A stretch of DNA of 64,000 nt from Mangrovibacter yixingensis (GTDB lineage Bacteria > Pseudomonadota > Gammaproteobacteria > Enterobacterales > Enterobacteriaceae). A model generated the notes under the pieces. It saw nothing but the letters and a program-made list of their open reading frames with translations, was not told the DNA's origin and made no database searches. The position numbers were made by a program, and so were the translations under genes. The stretch is taken from assembly GCF_020523985.1 (NCBI RefSeq), contig NZ_JAIVKM010000006.1:186001-250000 (forward strand), read 5' to 3'. Every line of letters begins with the position of its first letter. The first letter of the stretch is position 1. This document shows, one piece after another, positions 27,201-35,922 of the stretch.

Positions 27201-28105
27201 TTGGCCTGCAGCACTTTTTCAAACTGGCTTTGCGCAGAGGCCAAATTTCCGCTGTTCAAATCAGTAAAGCCAGCGCCTTTCGCCGCACCGCCAACATTTT
27301 TGCGGTAATAGGCCAGCACGTCGGCATCTTTCGGGTGGCGCTGCATCCAGGTTTGATAATAATGTTCGTCGCCAGGTTTTGGCCCCAACCACAATAGTGC
27401 CTGGCGCAGGCTACTGTCGGCGTCTTTGTTGCCGCTGGCCATCTCTTCGAGCAAATCAATCCCGTTACGGCGTGTATCATCACGGTAAGTCAGCACCTTA
27501 CCCAACGCCACACGTGCGGCGTTGTTCTGCGGGTGCTCAGCAGTGAGCTGGCGCAAACCATTAAGAGCTTGCGGATACAGTGATTTGTCCCCTGCCATTG
27601 TCAGGTAATACTCTGGGGCAAGGCTTACTGGCGGTTCACTCCCATTAAATAAGCCGCGCCAGGTGGATAAAGCCGCAGAAATATTGCCGCTGCGTGCCTG
27701 CTGGCGGGCTAATGCCAGTTGCCCCTGAGGGACTTGCTGTAACTGGCGGGCATTATCCAGCGACTGCAGTTGTGGCGCAGCAGGGTTGGCTTTCGCCAGC
27801 CGGGCACGCCATTGCGCAGATTCTTTCAGGTTGCCATTTTGCTGGGACCATAATGCCATCAGATACAGTGCCTGAGTGTTGTTGGCATCCACCATCAACA
27901 CTTTATTCAGCGACTGCATTGCCAGTTCATCATGGGATTTTTCATGCCAGTAATTGGCTTGATCAAACAAGGCTTTTAACGCCGGGCTGTCGGCATCAGC
28001 CTGTGCCTGCCCTACAGCCATACCGAGGCTTAGCACCCCGGACAAGCAGAAGGTCGATAGCACCTGGGCTGTTTTATGGTTCATTTTTTTACCCGCTGTT
28101 TTCAC
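24248..28105 (-). CDS. bcsC: Cellulose synthase outer membrane subunit BcsC, locus II
   Basis: A TPR plus beta-barrel exporter of 1285 residues, about 115 longer than the locus I protein. The signal peptide ends near AQA (about residue 36). TPR repeats run to about 760. Then comes a low-complexity Ser/Thr/Pro-rich linker (about 800-870, around PGTTSTSPMIGG) and a C-terminal barrel ending in RYMLGDR. The GTG at 28105 overlaps the bcsB stop (GTGA) and has GGAG 8 nt upstream, which favours it. The ATG at 28084 (MNHKTAQ) is the alternative. The barrel contains the conserved YYTYGQGGYFSPQNY segment, as in locus I ([14 protein letters not shown]). Confidence 0.93.
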   Translation of the reverse strand: MKTAGKKMNHKTAQVLSTFCLSGVLSLGMAVGQAQADADSPALKALFDQANYWHEKSHDELAMQSLNKVLMVDANNTQALYLMALWSQQNGNLKESAQWRARLAKANPAAPQLQSLDNARQLQQVPQGQLALARQQARSGNISAALSTWRGLFNGSEPPVSLAPEYYLTMAGDKSLYPQALNGLRQLTAEHPQNNAARVALGKVLTYRDDTRRNGIDLLEEMASGNKDADSSLRQALLWLGPKPGDEHYYQTWMQRHPKDADVLAYYRKNVGGAAKGAGFTDLNSGNLASAQSQFEKVLQANPADADALAGMGYVAQRKGDYQAASQYLKRAAEQGGDASAERQKQGEDAAFYGQLAEAQQAFKQGDTSRALALSAPLAQQSGDKGTAAKLFRADVLRRTKDYAQAEQTLRDILTSAPDNTSARENLYYVLRDQNKTDEAQAMLQSLPASLQAKLQPKGGYGSPADPIRRQAQQALARGDTTQAISTLRQGINRLPSNPWLRLDLARILNKQGNNAAASDVMAPLYRAGSGTESLYAAALFASDQGAWQQVQTLIGRVPASARNREMRDLSQRANFNLQMATAESYLASGNQVAAANTLKALSGQVPDSPADAGKLARLMAQSGDMSSAVAVVRGNIAQGIKGNAGDYADQVAVLNQAGLRSEAQTLLSNPELQANSTPTQLAGIRNGYVINEVDKLREQGNYAAAYDKLIRALQQDPQNTDLMFAMARLYQSGKMNKEAGVVYDYLMTRDTPQQDARVGAIDVALSSGDVKKARSLANGLHDTQTPDRLLLMARLSEAEGNHQQALAYLRNARGQLVGLQPGTTSTSPMIGGLVLADNPFNGTSPTSYSRTSSLQNGSVMPWQVAQMSRNPQTAPVNTVRPDLPVESAQSSTLRQVDEMMRRLDEKTATWVQGELAVRGRDGESGLSKLTEVKAPLQWSTSPFGDARLDLNVTPVSLNAGSSSVDASRRFGTGALIQGQVAKANGTSSLAGDTLPDVASQGSQSDSGVEVGMALSGDSYKLDVGTTPLGPDLNTVVGGIQWSPQLTDYLKVIFKGERRAMTDSLLSYVGVEDKYSGKHWGQVTKNGGTVQLSYDDGDVGFYFGGGGWSYIGTNVASNTSVEGSAGFYLRPLRADDRELKTGINIGYMDFSKNLSYYTYGQGGYFSPQNYISVSFPVDYSQRFSNWKMSVGAALGYQSYSQDDSAYFPNDPDLQSQLESYVAAGEAKEAYYGGKSQNGMGYNLHASVDYNINKDMTVGGRVGYDTFGDYNESTAKVWFRYMLGDR

Positions 28106-30483
28106 GACTCTGACTCCGGATTAAGACGTTTACGAGCACGGCGTTTCAATACGCTGTACAGCGCAAGTCCCACCACCATACTCAGAATCAACCCCAAAAT
28201 GGCCAACATGGCGCTATGCTGGTTGGCATACCAGATAATCATCATGTACCAGGGTAACTGGCCGCTCGGGAACTGAGGCCCGACACGGAAGCTGCGCACG
28301 CCATTTTCATCGGTAATCACTGCCGCATCCCCACGAATAGCAGCGTTGATTTTTGCCGACATCAAATCAGTATGCAGACGGGAAAGTTGATCATCGTTGC
28401 TGCCAATCGCCATCACCACAACCCGCTTATCATTCCAGGGGGAGCGATAACTCACAAACCCACGCCAGGCTTCGTTTGAAGAGAAATAGCGGTCAGCTTC
28501 CAGGCCATTCAGATTCCAGTTGCCTTCTACCCAGCGCTTAATTTTTTGCCAGTGGGAAGGTTCACGAACACCAAAGGTATGTTCACTGGTCGTAAAGGGT
28601 GAATCCGTCAATATTGCACGGTTAAATGCCTCTTCACCCAGTGTTGAAACAGCCAGAATATCCCGGGAATCAAGCCAGGCTTTATTCGCACCACCTTCCG
28701 GCAGGCCAAACAGAACCCGGTTCTGGTTCAATGCCGTACCCGTAGCATTCCCTGAACGGGCAGTCAGGTCTAAAAGTGTTGCGATTTGTGCATCATCCGG
28801 GTGAGCGGGAAGCAATAGGGCTGTTTGCGAATAATCCGCCAGACGCGTGAACGGGAAGGAAGCACCAACGAAGTAAGAAAGATTGGGTAACTGCGCGAAG
28901 TGGCGAGTATGGCTCAAATCAATCCATGAATCTTCGTCAATACGGCTCTTGATATTGTTATTTAACAACACACCACAAGGCGCACTGGCTTTCGGGGTGA
29001 TATTAAAATAGAGCGATAGCTGGTTATCCCCATAGATCATATAAGGTTCCAGCGGAATATCAGCGTGCTCCTGGCGTGCATCCCCACCCAGTTTGTGCCA
29101 CAAGCTTTCCAGGATCCCCTGCTTGTTAACTGGCAGATTATGCAGGAACGTGTTGTTGAAGGTCAGGTTCAGGTAAGACTTGTCTTCATCAATCCAGTTC
29201 TCGGATGGGAAACGATAGCTGATGCGCATTGGAATGGTCTCGCCATCCCACAGGAATAAATCCGGAGCAGCACGGAAAGCCACCCGCAACACATCATGCC
29301 AAATACCGGTAACTGTCATGCTCTGATCTTTACGAATCAGTTCACTCAGGCGCACAGGGCGTTCAGTGGTTATCCAGCGTGGTGCGTCATAAGGCTTACT
29401 GACCGGAATCGCCTGGGGTTTAACAGCCAGCGATGCGGTTTGCGGTTTGAATTGCCCGCGAGTCAGACGCCAGGCGGCGGCTCGTAATTGTGTATCGTCT
29501 TTCCCCACCACCAGCAACAGTTTATAAACCGGGTTGCCTGGGTTATCGATGATTTGCAGAAGCGGGCCGTTACTTTGCGGCAGTTGTACCCCGGCGATAA
29601 TATCCCCCGGCGCACCAATCAGAATGCCGTTTTTCTCTGGCAAAGTTTTAGTCTGAACATCAAAAGAAACACCACGATAATCCGCCTGAATCCCCATCCA
29701 GGAGGCAATCAATGCCGCCGCACTCACTTCATCCGGAGTAAATTTCTCCGGAAAAGCAATAGAGATAGAGGCTGGTGTCATTTGCATCGTATCGAAGAAA
29801 GGACGTGGGAAGTGGCTTAAATCCGAACCAATATTCAGTTGCTGCCCTTCCAGTTCCAGACGCGTTGTTGGCAATACTGTGACTTGATACTTGTCCGTCA
29901 ACTCACGCTGGCATAACAGTGCATCACCATCATTGATTTTAAAGCTAAGGTTGTTACTGGACACCACCAGAGCAGCCGGAACTTCCATCTGGTATGTTGT
30001 GTCATCAGACTGTGCTGAACCCAATGGCACCGTGCCCAGCGGTTGTCCATTCATCATCAGTTGCAAAGTGGTGTTACGCGCAGCCAAAGCTGGCGATACT
30101 TTCAGGTTGAGCACCAACTGCGCCGTAGTAATCACTTCATCACTGGGAAGTGTGAAATTAATCCCGGCCTGTAACTGCCCACCGCTCAAAGCCAGCCCCA
30201 AAGGCTGCCCCATTTGCGCAAGAGTAATACTGCTGGCTGTCGCCTGAGTAATACTGCTGGCAACCATATCAGGCGCATCCGTTGTGGCTGGCGGGGGTGC
30301 AGGCAAATCCAGTGGTAGAGACCCCGCATCAGAGGCAGCTGAATCGGTGGTGCCAGATTCAACCGTCGCTGGGGTGCTCTCCGCTGATGAGGGCTCAGAA
30401 GGGGCGGTCGTTTGTTCGGCCGCGCGCAACGAACCCGATAGCGCTACACACAGTGAAAGCGCATACCATCGCATCCATTTCAT
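28102..30483 (-). CDS. bcsB: Cellulose synthase periplasmic subunit BcsB, locus II
   Basis: Partner of BcsA II; 793 residues. The signal peptide ends near LRA (about residue 21). It is followed by an unusual 50-residue low-complexity segment rich in Ser, Thr, Pro and Ala (about 22-75), not seen in the locus I protein. The two CBD/flavodoxin-like repeats come next. The C-terminal transmembrane helix (AMLAILGLILSMVVGLALY, about 760-778) precedes a basic tail. It overlaps both neighbours by four bases (ATGA with bcsA, GTGA with bcsC), so bcsA, bcsB and bcsC are probably translationally coupled. Confidence 0.94.
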   Translation of the reverse strand: MKWMRWYALSLCVALSGSLRAAEQTTAPSEPSSAESTPATVESGTTDSAASDAGSLPLDLPAPPPATTDAPDMVASSITQATASSITLAQMGQPLGLALSGGQLQAGINFTLPSDEVITTAQLVLNLKVSPALAARNTTLQLMMNGQPLGTVPLGSAQSDDTTYQMEVPAALVVSSNNLSFKINDGDALLCQRELTDKYQVTVLPTTRLELEGQQLNIGSDLSHFPRPFFDTMQMTPASISIAFPEKFTPDEVSAAALIASWMGIQADYRGVSFDVQTKTLPEKNGILIGAPGDIIAGVQLPQSNGPLLQIIDNPGNPVYKLLLVVGKDDTQLRAAAWRLTRGQFKPQTASLAVKPQAIPVSKPYDAPRWITTERPVRLSELIRKDQSMTVTGIWHDVLRVAFRAAPDLFLWDGETIPMRISYRFPSENWIDEDKSYLNLTFNNTFLHNLPVNKQGILESLWHKLGGDARQEHADIPLEPYMIYGDNQLSLYFNITPKASAPCGVLLNNNIKSRIDEDSWIDLSHTRHFAQLPNLSYFVGASFPFTRLADYSQTALLLPAHPDDAQIATLLDLTARSGNATGTALNQNRVLFGLPEGGANKAWLDSRDILAVSTLGEEAFNRAILTDSPFTTSEHTFGVREPSHWQKIKRWVEGNWNLNGLEADRYFSSNEAWRGFVSYRSPWNDKRVVVMAIGSNDDQLSRLHTDLMSAKINAAIRGDAAVITDENGVRSFRVGPQFPSGQLPWYMMIIWYANQHSAMLAILGLILSMVVGLALYSVLKRRARKRLNPESES

Positions 30484-32606
30484 ACTGCGCTCTCCTCCTC
30501 ATGTTCCGCCATTCTGGCCAGTCTCTTCTCCCGGCGCATTTTTTGCCGGTCTTTCCACGTGAACCAGAACAAATCGAAGACACAACGGGCAATGGTAGCC
30601 AAAGAGCGGAAGGGGTTATCTTGCGGTTTCGGTGGCTGTACCCAGGCATCTGCACGGGAAAGCACAACCCGCACCAGCTCACGACGGCGCGATAGCGGAA
30701 TATCATCAAACATCAGGCGAATATCATTATCCTGGTGGTCTTCAGACGAAATCATATTCACCGGAATACTTATCGCTCCAGAGTTCAACTGAAGTTCAAC
30801 TTCCTCAATTTCATCACTCAGATGTCGGTCATCTGGAGCAACAAGGCGGCAGCCCCCCATGGAAAGATCACGGGTTTCAGTACGGGAAGAAACACCACTG
30901 GCATAGTGAATAACTGCAGGAATAGCCACATCCAGGCGAATAGTTTTACGTGTTTGGCGTGTTTCACGCGCAACGGCAATCGCCCCCATCAGGAAAAACA
31001 AGCTGTATAAACCCCACCCAACGTTCAGGGCGATAACGTTCGGATCAACAGCAAAGTAGTTAAATGCCACGGCGCGAACAATACCCGCTACCACAGCAAT
31101 CGCCAGCAAAATAGCCACAATTACGTGAGGGCGAACAATGCTGAAATCGAAATAACCGACATTCAGCAAACCGCCTTTATCCGTTACGTTGAATTTGCCG
31201 CGTTTGGGGAAAATCATGGTTATCATCGTGGGCAAGGCAATATGGAACGCCAACACCAGGTCGTAAATTTCACCCCAGAAGCTATAACGGAAGCGGCCAT
31301 TAAGACGTGAACTGACAAATATAGAAATCAGCAAATGTGGCAGCGCATAGGCAAAAATAAGGCCGGCTGAAGAGTGGATAATATTCAGGTTAAACAGTAA
31401 ATAAGCCAGTGGTGCCGTGAGAAATGCAATACGCGGAAGCGCAAACTGGAAGTAGAGCATTGCACTCAAATAACACAACCGTTGTTGCCAGTGCAGCCCA
31501 CGCCCCCACAGCGGGTTATCCATCCGGAAAATCTGCGTCATACCTCTAGCCCAGCGTGTACGCTGAATCACATGCAGAACCAGACGCTCTGTTGCTAACC
31601 CTGCAGCAAGGGGAATACCCAGAAAAGCTGATTTCCAACCCAACCGCTGTAATTTCAGTGCCGTGTGAGCATCTTCGGTAACGGTTTCAACAGCAAATCC
31701 ACCAATTTCTTCCAGCGCACTGCGGCGAATAACCGCACAGGAACCACAGAAGAATGTCGCGTTCCAGTTATCGTTACCTTTTTGGATAGGGCCATAAAAT
31801 AGTGATCCCTCGTTCGGGATATTCAGTCCGCGCGACAGGTTACGTTCAAAAGGATCGGGCGAGTAAAAATAGTGTGGAGTCTGTAACAGCGCCAATTTTG
31901 AATCCTGCAGGAACGCGCCAACTGTTGCCTGCAAAAATACACGGGTAGCAACATGGTCACAGTCAAATACACAAATCAGCTCACCGTTGGTTAGCTTCAT
32001 TGCATGGTTCAGGTTGCCCGCTTTTGCATGTGCGTTATTTGTACGGGTGATATAGCCCACACCAACATCTGCCGCAAACACCGCAAACTCACTACGCTTC
32101 CCATCATCCAGTAAATATATTTTTATTTTATCTTTCGGATAATCAAGGCACTGCGCAGCCAGAACGGTATCGCGTACTACATCCAGACTTTCATTGTAGG
32201 TTGGAACATAGACATCAACCGTTGGCCACAATGATTCATCTTCTGGCAACGGCACAATTTTGCGCTCAAGGGGGAACATAGTTTGTAAATAGCTGAGCAG
32301 CAACATAACCCAGGTATAAAGTTCAGCCAAAAACAGGCCAATCCCTAATATGGCTTCAATCTCAGAATTAAAGTGCAACGTTTGCGTCGCACGGAAATAG
32401 ATATAACGGGTGGACATCAGGATAGATGCAAGAACCAGTACAATAGAAATACCGCGTTTCTTGCTAAACCACCCTAAAACAAACAGGCACGCCATACTGA
32501 TCAAGCCAAAGATATACTGCTTCTGGCTATCCATAGGCGTAATAATGATCAGTACCGCTACTGGTGCCAACACAAGTAGCAGCAGATAAAACTGGAGCTT
32601 TTTCAT
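30480..32606 (-). CDS. bcsA: Cellulose synthase catalytic subunit BcsA, locus II
   Basis: GT2 cellulose synthase of 708 residues, shorter than the locus I enzyme because it lacks the long N-terminal extension. Motifs: DDGK (D167-D168), DCD (215-217), TED (310-312) and QRTRW (348-352). A PilZ domain from about 565 has RQTRKTIR (the RxxxR c-di-GMP motif) and DLSMGG. Eight membrane helices are expected. Every catalytic and regulatory residue I looked for is present, so the enzyme should be active and c-di-GMP dependent. It begins 18 bp after bcsQ II and overlaps bcsB II. Its core is similar enough to BcsA I to show common descent, but the two are not recent duplicates. Confidence 0.96.
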   Translation of the reverse strand: MKKLQFYLLLLVLAPVAVLIIITPMDSQKQYIFGLISMACLFVLGWFSKKRGISIVLVLASILMSTRYIYFRATQTLHFNSEIEAILGIGLFLAELYTWVMLLLSYLQTMFPLERKIVPLPEDESLWPTVDVYVPTYNESLDVVRDTVLAAQCLDYPKDKIKIYLLDDGKRSEFAVFAADVGVGYITRTNNAHAKAGNLNHAMKLTNGELICVFDCDHVATRVFLQATVGAFLQDSKLALLQTPHYFYSPDPFERNLSRGLNIPNEGSLFYGPIQKGNDNWNATFFCGSCAVIRRSALEEIGGFAVETVTEDAHTALKLQRLGWKSAFLGIPLAAGLATERLVLHVIQRTRWARGMTQIFRMDNPLWGRGLHWQQRLCYLSAMLYFQFALPRIAFLTAPLAYLLFNLNIIHSSAGLIFAYALPHLLISIFVSSRLNGRFRYSFWGEIYDLVLAFHIALPTMITMIFPKRGKFNVTDKGGLLNVGYFDFSIVRPHVIVAILLAIAVVAGIVRAVAFNYFAVDPNVIALNVGWGLYSLFFLMGAIAVARETRQTRKTIRLDVAIPAVIHYASGVSSRTETRDLSMGGCRLVAPDDRHLSDEIEEVELQLNSGAISIPVNMISSEDHQDNDIRLMFDDIPLSRRRELVRVVLSRADAWVQPPKPQDNPFRSLATIARCVFDLFWFTWKDRQKMRREKRLARMAEHEEESAV

Positions 32607-32624
32607 GGCAAATCCCGAGGGTAA

Positions 32625-33428
32625 TTAGTAGCCCGATAATTTGGGGCTGGCGTGGACTTCACCATCCCCGACTTTGACACCCAAAATACTGGCGACTTTT
32701 TTACTAATGAGTTCGATATCAAACGCTGCCGCCGATGCCGGGCTGAAATCAAAAATCGATTTTTGCGCTGCATGAGCTTCCACAACACTCTCATCACGGT
32801 GGACCACACCCAGTAAACGCTCACCCAGGCGCTCTTCCATAAACGCAGTAACATCACGGCTAATATTGCGGCGAGTATCTACCTGGTTAATTAAAAAATA
32901 GTGGCCAGCACGGTGGTTCAGCGGCCCGCCGATCATCCGCTGGTTTTCAACCTGAGGAAGCAGCGACAATGAGGCGGTATCCGCGAGCATGGTGACAAGG
33001 TTAAGGTCGGCGATAGAAGCAATCGCTTTCAATGCAGGCCCGGGGCCTGGCGGAAAATCGGCAACGACCACAAGGCCTGGGTAATTCAACAGAGTGCTAA
33101 GGCCGCGTGCTAAAAAGTGTTCGTCATTCGCCAGACGGTCTTCAAATGCAACGCGTTGCTCTTCTGTACTGTCGCCATAAGGCAGCACGAAAATGTTTCC
33201 ACCCGTAGTAAGCACATACTGGCTCCAGTCAGGGTTTTCCATCGATTTGGCAACATAACCGCGCCCGTCAGACAATGGCACGCCAAAATGCAGGCGCAGC
33301 GCATTTTGTACGTCAAAATCAATAGCCAGAACTTTGATGCCTGAACGTGCCAGGGCATAAGACAAATTCGCTGCTACGGTGGTCTTACCGACACCGCCTT
33401 TAGGTGAGCAGACGCAAATTAACGGCAT
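32625..33428 (-). CDS. bcsQ: BcsQ, MinD/ParA-like ATPase, locus II
   Basis: A SIMIBI ATPase of 267 residues with a complete deviant Walker A motif (CSPKGGVGKTTVAANLSYAL, about 6-25), including both lysines. This differs from BcsQ I, where the second lysine is Thr. The switch region VVVADFPPGPGPAL (about 135-148) replaces the usual DxxG-type sequence. By family it should position or organise the synthase on the membrane. The start overlaps the end of bcsO by 10 bases, and the stop is 18 bp before bcsA. Confidence 0.92.
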   Translation of the reverse strand: MPLICVCSPKGGVGKTTVAANLSYALARSGIKVLAIDFDVQNALRLHFGVPLSDGRGYVAKSMENPDWSQYVLTTGGNIFVLPYGDSTEEQRVAFEDRLANDEHFLARGLSTLLNYPGLVVVADFPPGPGPALKAIASIADLNLVTMLADTASLSLLPQVENQRMIGGPLNHRAGHYFLINQVDTRRNISRDVTAFMEERLGERLLGVVHRDESVVEAHAAQKSIFDFSPASAAAFDIELISKKVASILGVKVGDGEVHASPKLSGY

Positions 33429-34168
33429 GAGGCAATCCTTTCCAGCAAAGGTTTTAATGGCATTTCTTTAACCGCTGAGCGTGGTGCATTACCCGCAGAA
33501 GAGGGAGCAAACAGCTGAGCAAAGTTAATCTTCCCATCAGAGGAAGGGGGAGTAGAAACCGGTTCGGGGCGGCGGGCAGGTTGCTGTATAACCTGGGTCT
33601 CAGGCACAGCTTCAGGTATATCCAGCACCGTATTACCCGGTGGTGTGGCCGCCAGGGCAGCCATAATGGGGGCTGCATTTTCCAGTGGTTCAACCGCTTT
33701 TGTGCTATTCGGCAAAAGCGCGTTGCCCTGTGGGGGTGCTGCAGGTTTGGCTGGTACAACCGAAGATGTTGAGTTAGCAGGCACTTTTACCGAAATGACT
33801 TTAGGCATCATAGCCATCTCTTTCAGTAAAGAGGGTGCGGCTTCATCCACCGGCTGGGGCGTTGTCTTGATAACTTCTGTTGTCCATGTTACTGGCGGTA
33901 ATGAGTTAGCCTGTGCAGCTGCGGAGCTGGTACCAGGCGGTACATCAAATGTACCCGGCTTAACTGCATCCGGTGCAGTCACGGATGTATGGGCGGCACC
34001 GCGAAACGGCGAATTTTGCTCATCGCCATCGCCCTCCTGGCTAAGCTGGCTAAAAATCAAACTGCTTCCCACGCCGAGTCCCTGTTTCTCAGCCGACATA
34101 TCTTTAAATTCGATAGAACCGGTATGGGTTTTATCCTTAAACCGCTGCAAATCATCATAGCTGTTCAT
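33419..34168 (-). CDS. bcsO: Cellulose biosynthesis protein BcsO, proline-rich
   Basis: The first gene of the second operon codes for 249 residues. The N-terminus MNSYDDLQRFKDKT and a C-terminal block (INFAQLFAP ... PLKPLLERIA) look like BcsO proteins of bcsD-type operons. The middle (about 60-215) is low-complexity, rich in Pro, Ala, Ser and Thr, and probably disordered. No signal peptide or membrane helix is seen, so it should be cytosolic. Its exact role is not established; in relatives it is always encoded with bcsQ and bcsD. Upstream there is an 8-bp inverted repeat at 34197-34224 and a long AT-rich region. Confidence 0.85.
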   Translation of the reverse strand: MNSYDDLQRFKDKTHTGSIEFKDMSAEKQGLGVGSSLIFSQLSQEGDGDEQNSPFRGAAHTSVTAPDAVKPGTFDVPPGTSSAAAQANSLPPVTWTTEVIKTTPQPVDEAAPSLLKEMAMMPKVISVKVPANSTSSVVPAKPAAPPQGNALLPNSTKAVEPLENAAPIMAALAATPPGNTVLDIPEAVPETQVIQQPARRPEPVSTPPSSDGKINFAQLFAPSSAGNAPRSAVKEMPLKPLLERIASCR

Positions 34169-34196
34169 AGGAGTACTCTAAGTTGCAAGTGTGTTC

Positions 34197-34224
34197 ATGT
34201 CAGGATAACAACTAAACCTGACAT
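34197..34224. promoter_or_regulatory. Inverted repeat in the bcsO leader
   Basis: ATGTCAGG and its perfect complement CCTGACAT are separated by 12 bp, so their centres are 20 bp (two helical turns) apart. It lies 29-56 bp before the bcsO start. It fits a dimeric regulator site or a leader-RNA stem. The regulator is unknown. Confidence 0.45.
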
Positions 34225-34873
34225 ACATATTATGATTATGAGTAAAGCGCAGAGAGGAAATATGCGTAATAACCCGCGTTATTTTGATCAAAACACGTTG
34301 CTCAAAATTTGCGCCGATATTTATTGTTAATATATCGACTCTCACTGTCATCACGCTATCTTTTTTTTAGCACAAAACATACAAATTATTTATAGCTACA
34401 AAATTGAAATATTTATGAATATAAATTCATGAAAACACAAATAACCAACCAATAATACTGGATTTTATTTTTTAAACGATATATTTATCTATAATCATTT
34501 ACTGCTATTTACATAAATTATTACCCGGAGAAATATTTAGAAATATATTTTCTCTATCAATAAAACATGTCAGAGCGGATTGGGTAACAATTTAATTACT
34601 ATTGCACACCTTAACCTACCAGTTTTCGTAGGTACTAATTCAGATAAACCTCAGAAAGGTATATTTGCCAGAGCAATTGCCGATAAAAGCACATAACCTG
34701 CCTTGGTAAGCATGGCAAAAATAACAACCTACTGTTAGCTATAGATAACCGCAGCACAAAATGCCAGAGGAGCAAGAAGATTTTTTGAAGGCAAGTGGCT
34801 CCATACCCACCAGGCGTAAGCAGGCGTTGTTAGAAAAGAAATTGGGGTAATAAAGGGAGGTTATCTTCGAATA
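34225..34873. other. AT-rich gap between bcsO and dppF
   Basis: About 650 bp without a convincing gene. The part from 34320 to 34620 is strongly AT-rich, with poly-T/poly-A runs (for example 34361-34368), the kind of DNA that H-NS binds. The promoter of the second cellulose operon must lie here. I could not pick a convincing -35/-10 pair. Confidence 0.5.
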
Positions 34874-34902
34874 TTCAGGCCCGCCTGTACGGCGAGCCTG
34901 AA
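34874..34902 (-). terminator. Hairpin after dppF
   Basis: TTCAGGC ... GCCTGAA with an inner CGCC/GGCG stem starts 12 bp past the dppF stop. There is no T-run after it on the minus strand, so it is a moderate terminator at best. Read-through toward the cellulose operon 700 bp on is possible. Confidence 0.5.
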
Positions 34903-34914
34903 GGTTGCGCGGGC

Positions 34915-35922
34915 TTACACTGCTTGCGCGTTTTCATCCTGGTCCACTGCGAAACAGGCAACCAGCTGGCCACGATAATCTTTCAGATGTGGCTGTAGCT
35001 GTGTGCACTGCCCAAAGCGGCGGGTGCAACGCGCATTAAACGCACAGCCCGGTGGTGGGCTGAGTGGGCTGGGTAGTTCACCCGTCAACTTAATACGCTC
35101 ACGCCGTGATTCCGGGTTAAGGCGCGGTGTCGCAGACAGTAATGCCTGAGTATAAGGGTGCAGCGGGTTGTCAAAAATGGCGTCTTTACTGCCTTTTTCC
35201 ACACAACGGCCAAGGTACATCACCATCACTTCATCAGCAATGTGCTCAACCACGGATAAATCGTGGGAAATAAAGACATAAGACAGCCCCATTTCCTGCT
35301 GCAAATCCATCATCAGGTTCAGTACCTGCGCACGCACAGAAACATCCAGTGCAGACACAGGTTCATCAGCAATCACTACATCTGGATCAAGCATCAGGCC
35401 ACGGGCAATCGCAATACGCTGGCGCTGGCCCCCTGAGAACATATGCGGGTAACGATCATAATGTTCGGTTTTCAGGCCCACTTTCGCCATCATCGACAGG
35501 GCTTTTTCACGCCGTTCCTGCTTTGACAAATCAGTATTGATAAGCAAAGGCTCTTCCAGAATCTGCCCTACTTTCTTACGCGGGTTTAACGATGCGTAAG
35601 GGTTCTGGAACACAATCTGAATTTTCTGGCGACGTAACTTCTGCGCATGAGGGTCTGGCTTAAGTAAGTCCTGCCCTTTATAGAACAACTGCCCGCCAGA
35701 AGGCGTTTCTATCATGGTCAGCAGGCGGCCAAGGGTGGATTTCCCACAGCCTGATTCGCCGACAATTGCCAGCGTTTTACCTCTTTCCAATGTGAAAGAG
35801 ACGCCATCAAGCGCTTTAACCAGCTGCTCCTGAGCAAACATCCCCTTCTTCACCGGGTAGTGTTTTTTCAAATCGATGGCCTGCAACAAGTGCTGTTGCG
35901 TGTCGGCCTCATGGGTACTCAT
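34915..35922 (-). CDS. dppF: Dipeptide ABC transporter ATP-binding subunit DppF
   Basis: One of two ATPases that power dipeptide (and haem or ALA, by E. coli precedent) import. The protein has 335 residues, matching E. coli DppF. Walker [10 protein letters not shown] (about 55-63), signature [15 protein letters not shown] (about 162-176), Walker B VVIADEP and the switch His in [11 protein letters not shown] are visible. The C-terminal oligopeptide-transporter zone has the cysteine motif [17 protein letters not shown] (a four-cysteine Fe-S-type motif in this family). Its start overlaps the dppD stop by four bases. It is the last gene of dppABCDF. Confidence 0.97.
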   Translation of the reverse strand: MSTHEADTQQHLLQAIDLKKHYPVKKGMFAQEQLVKALDGVSFTLERGKTLAIVGESGCGKSTLGRLLTMIETPSGGQLFYKGQDLLKPDPHAQKLRRQKIQIVFQNPYASLNPRKKVGQILEEPLLINTDLSKQERREKALSMMAKVGLKTEHYDRYPHMFSGGQRQRIAIARGLMLDPDVVIADEPVSALDVSVRAQVLNLMMDLQQEMGLSYVFISHDLSVVEHIADEVMVMYLGRCVEKGSKDAIFDNPLHPYTQALLSATPRLNPESRRERIKLTGELPSPLSPPPGCAFNARCTRRFGQCTQLQPHLKDYRGQLVACFAVDQDENAQAV

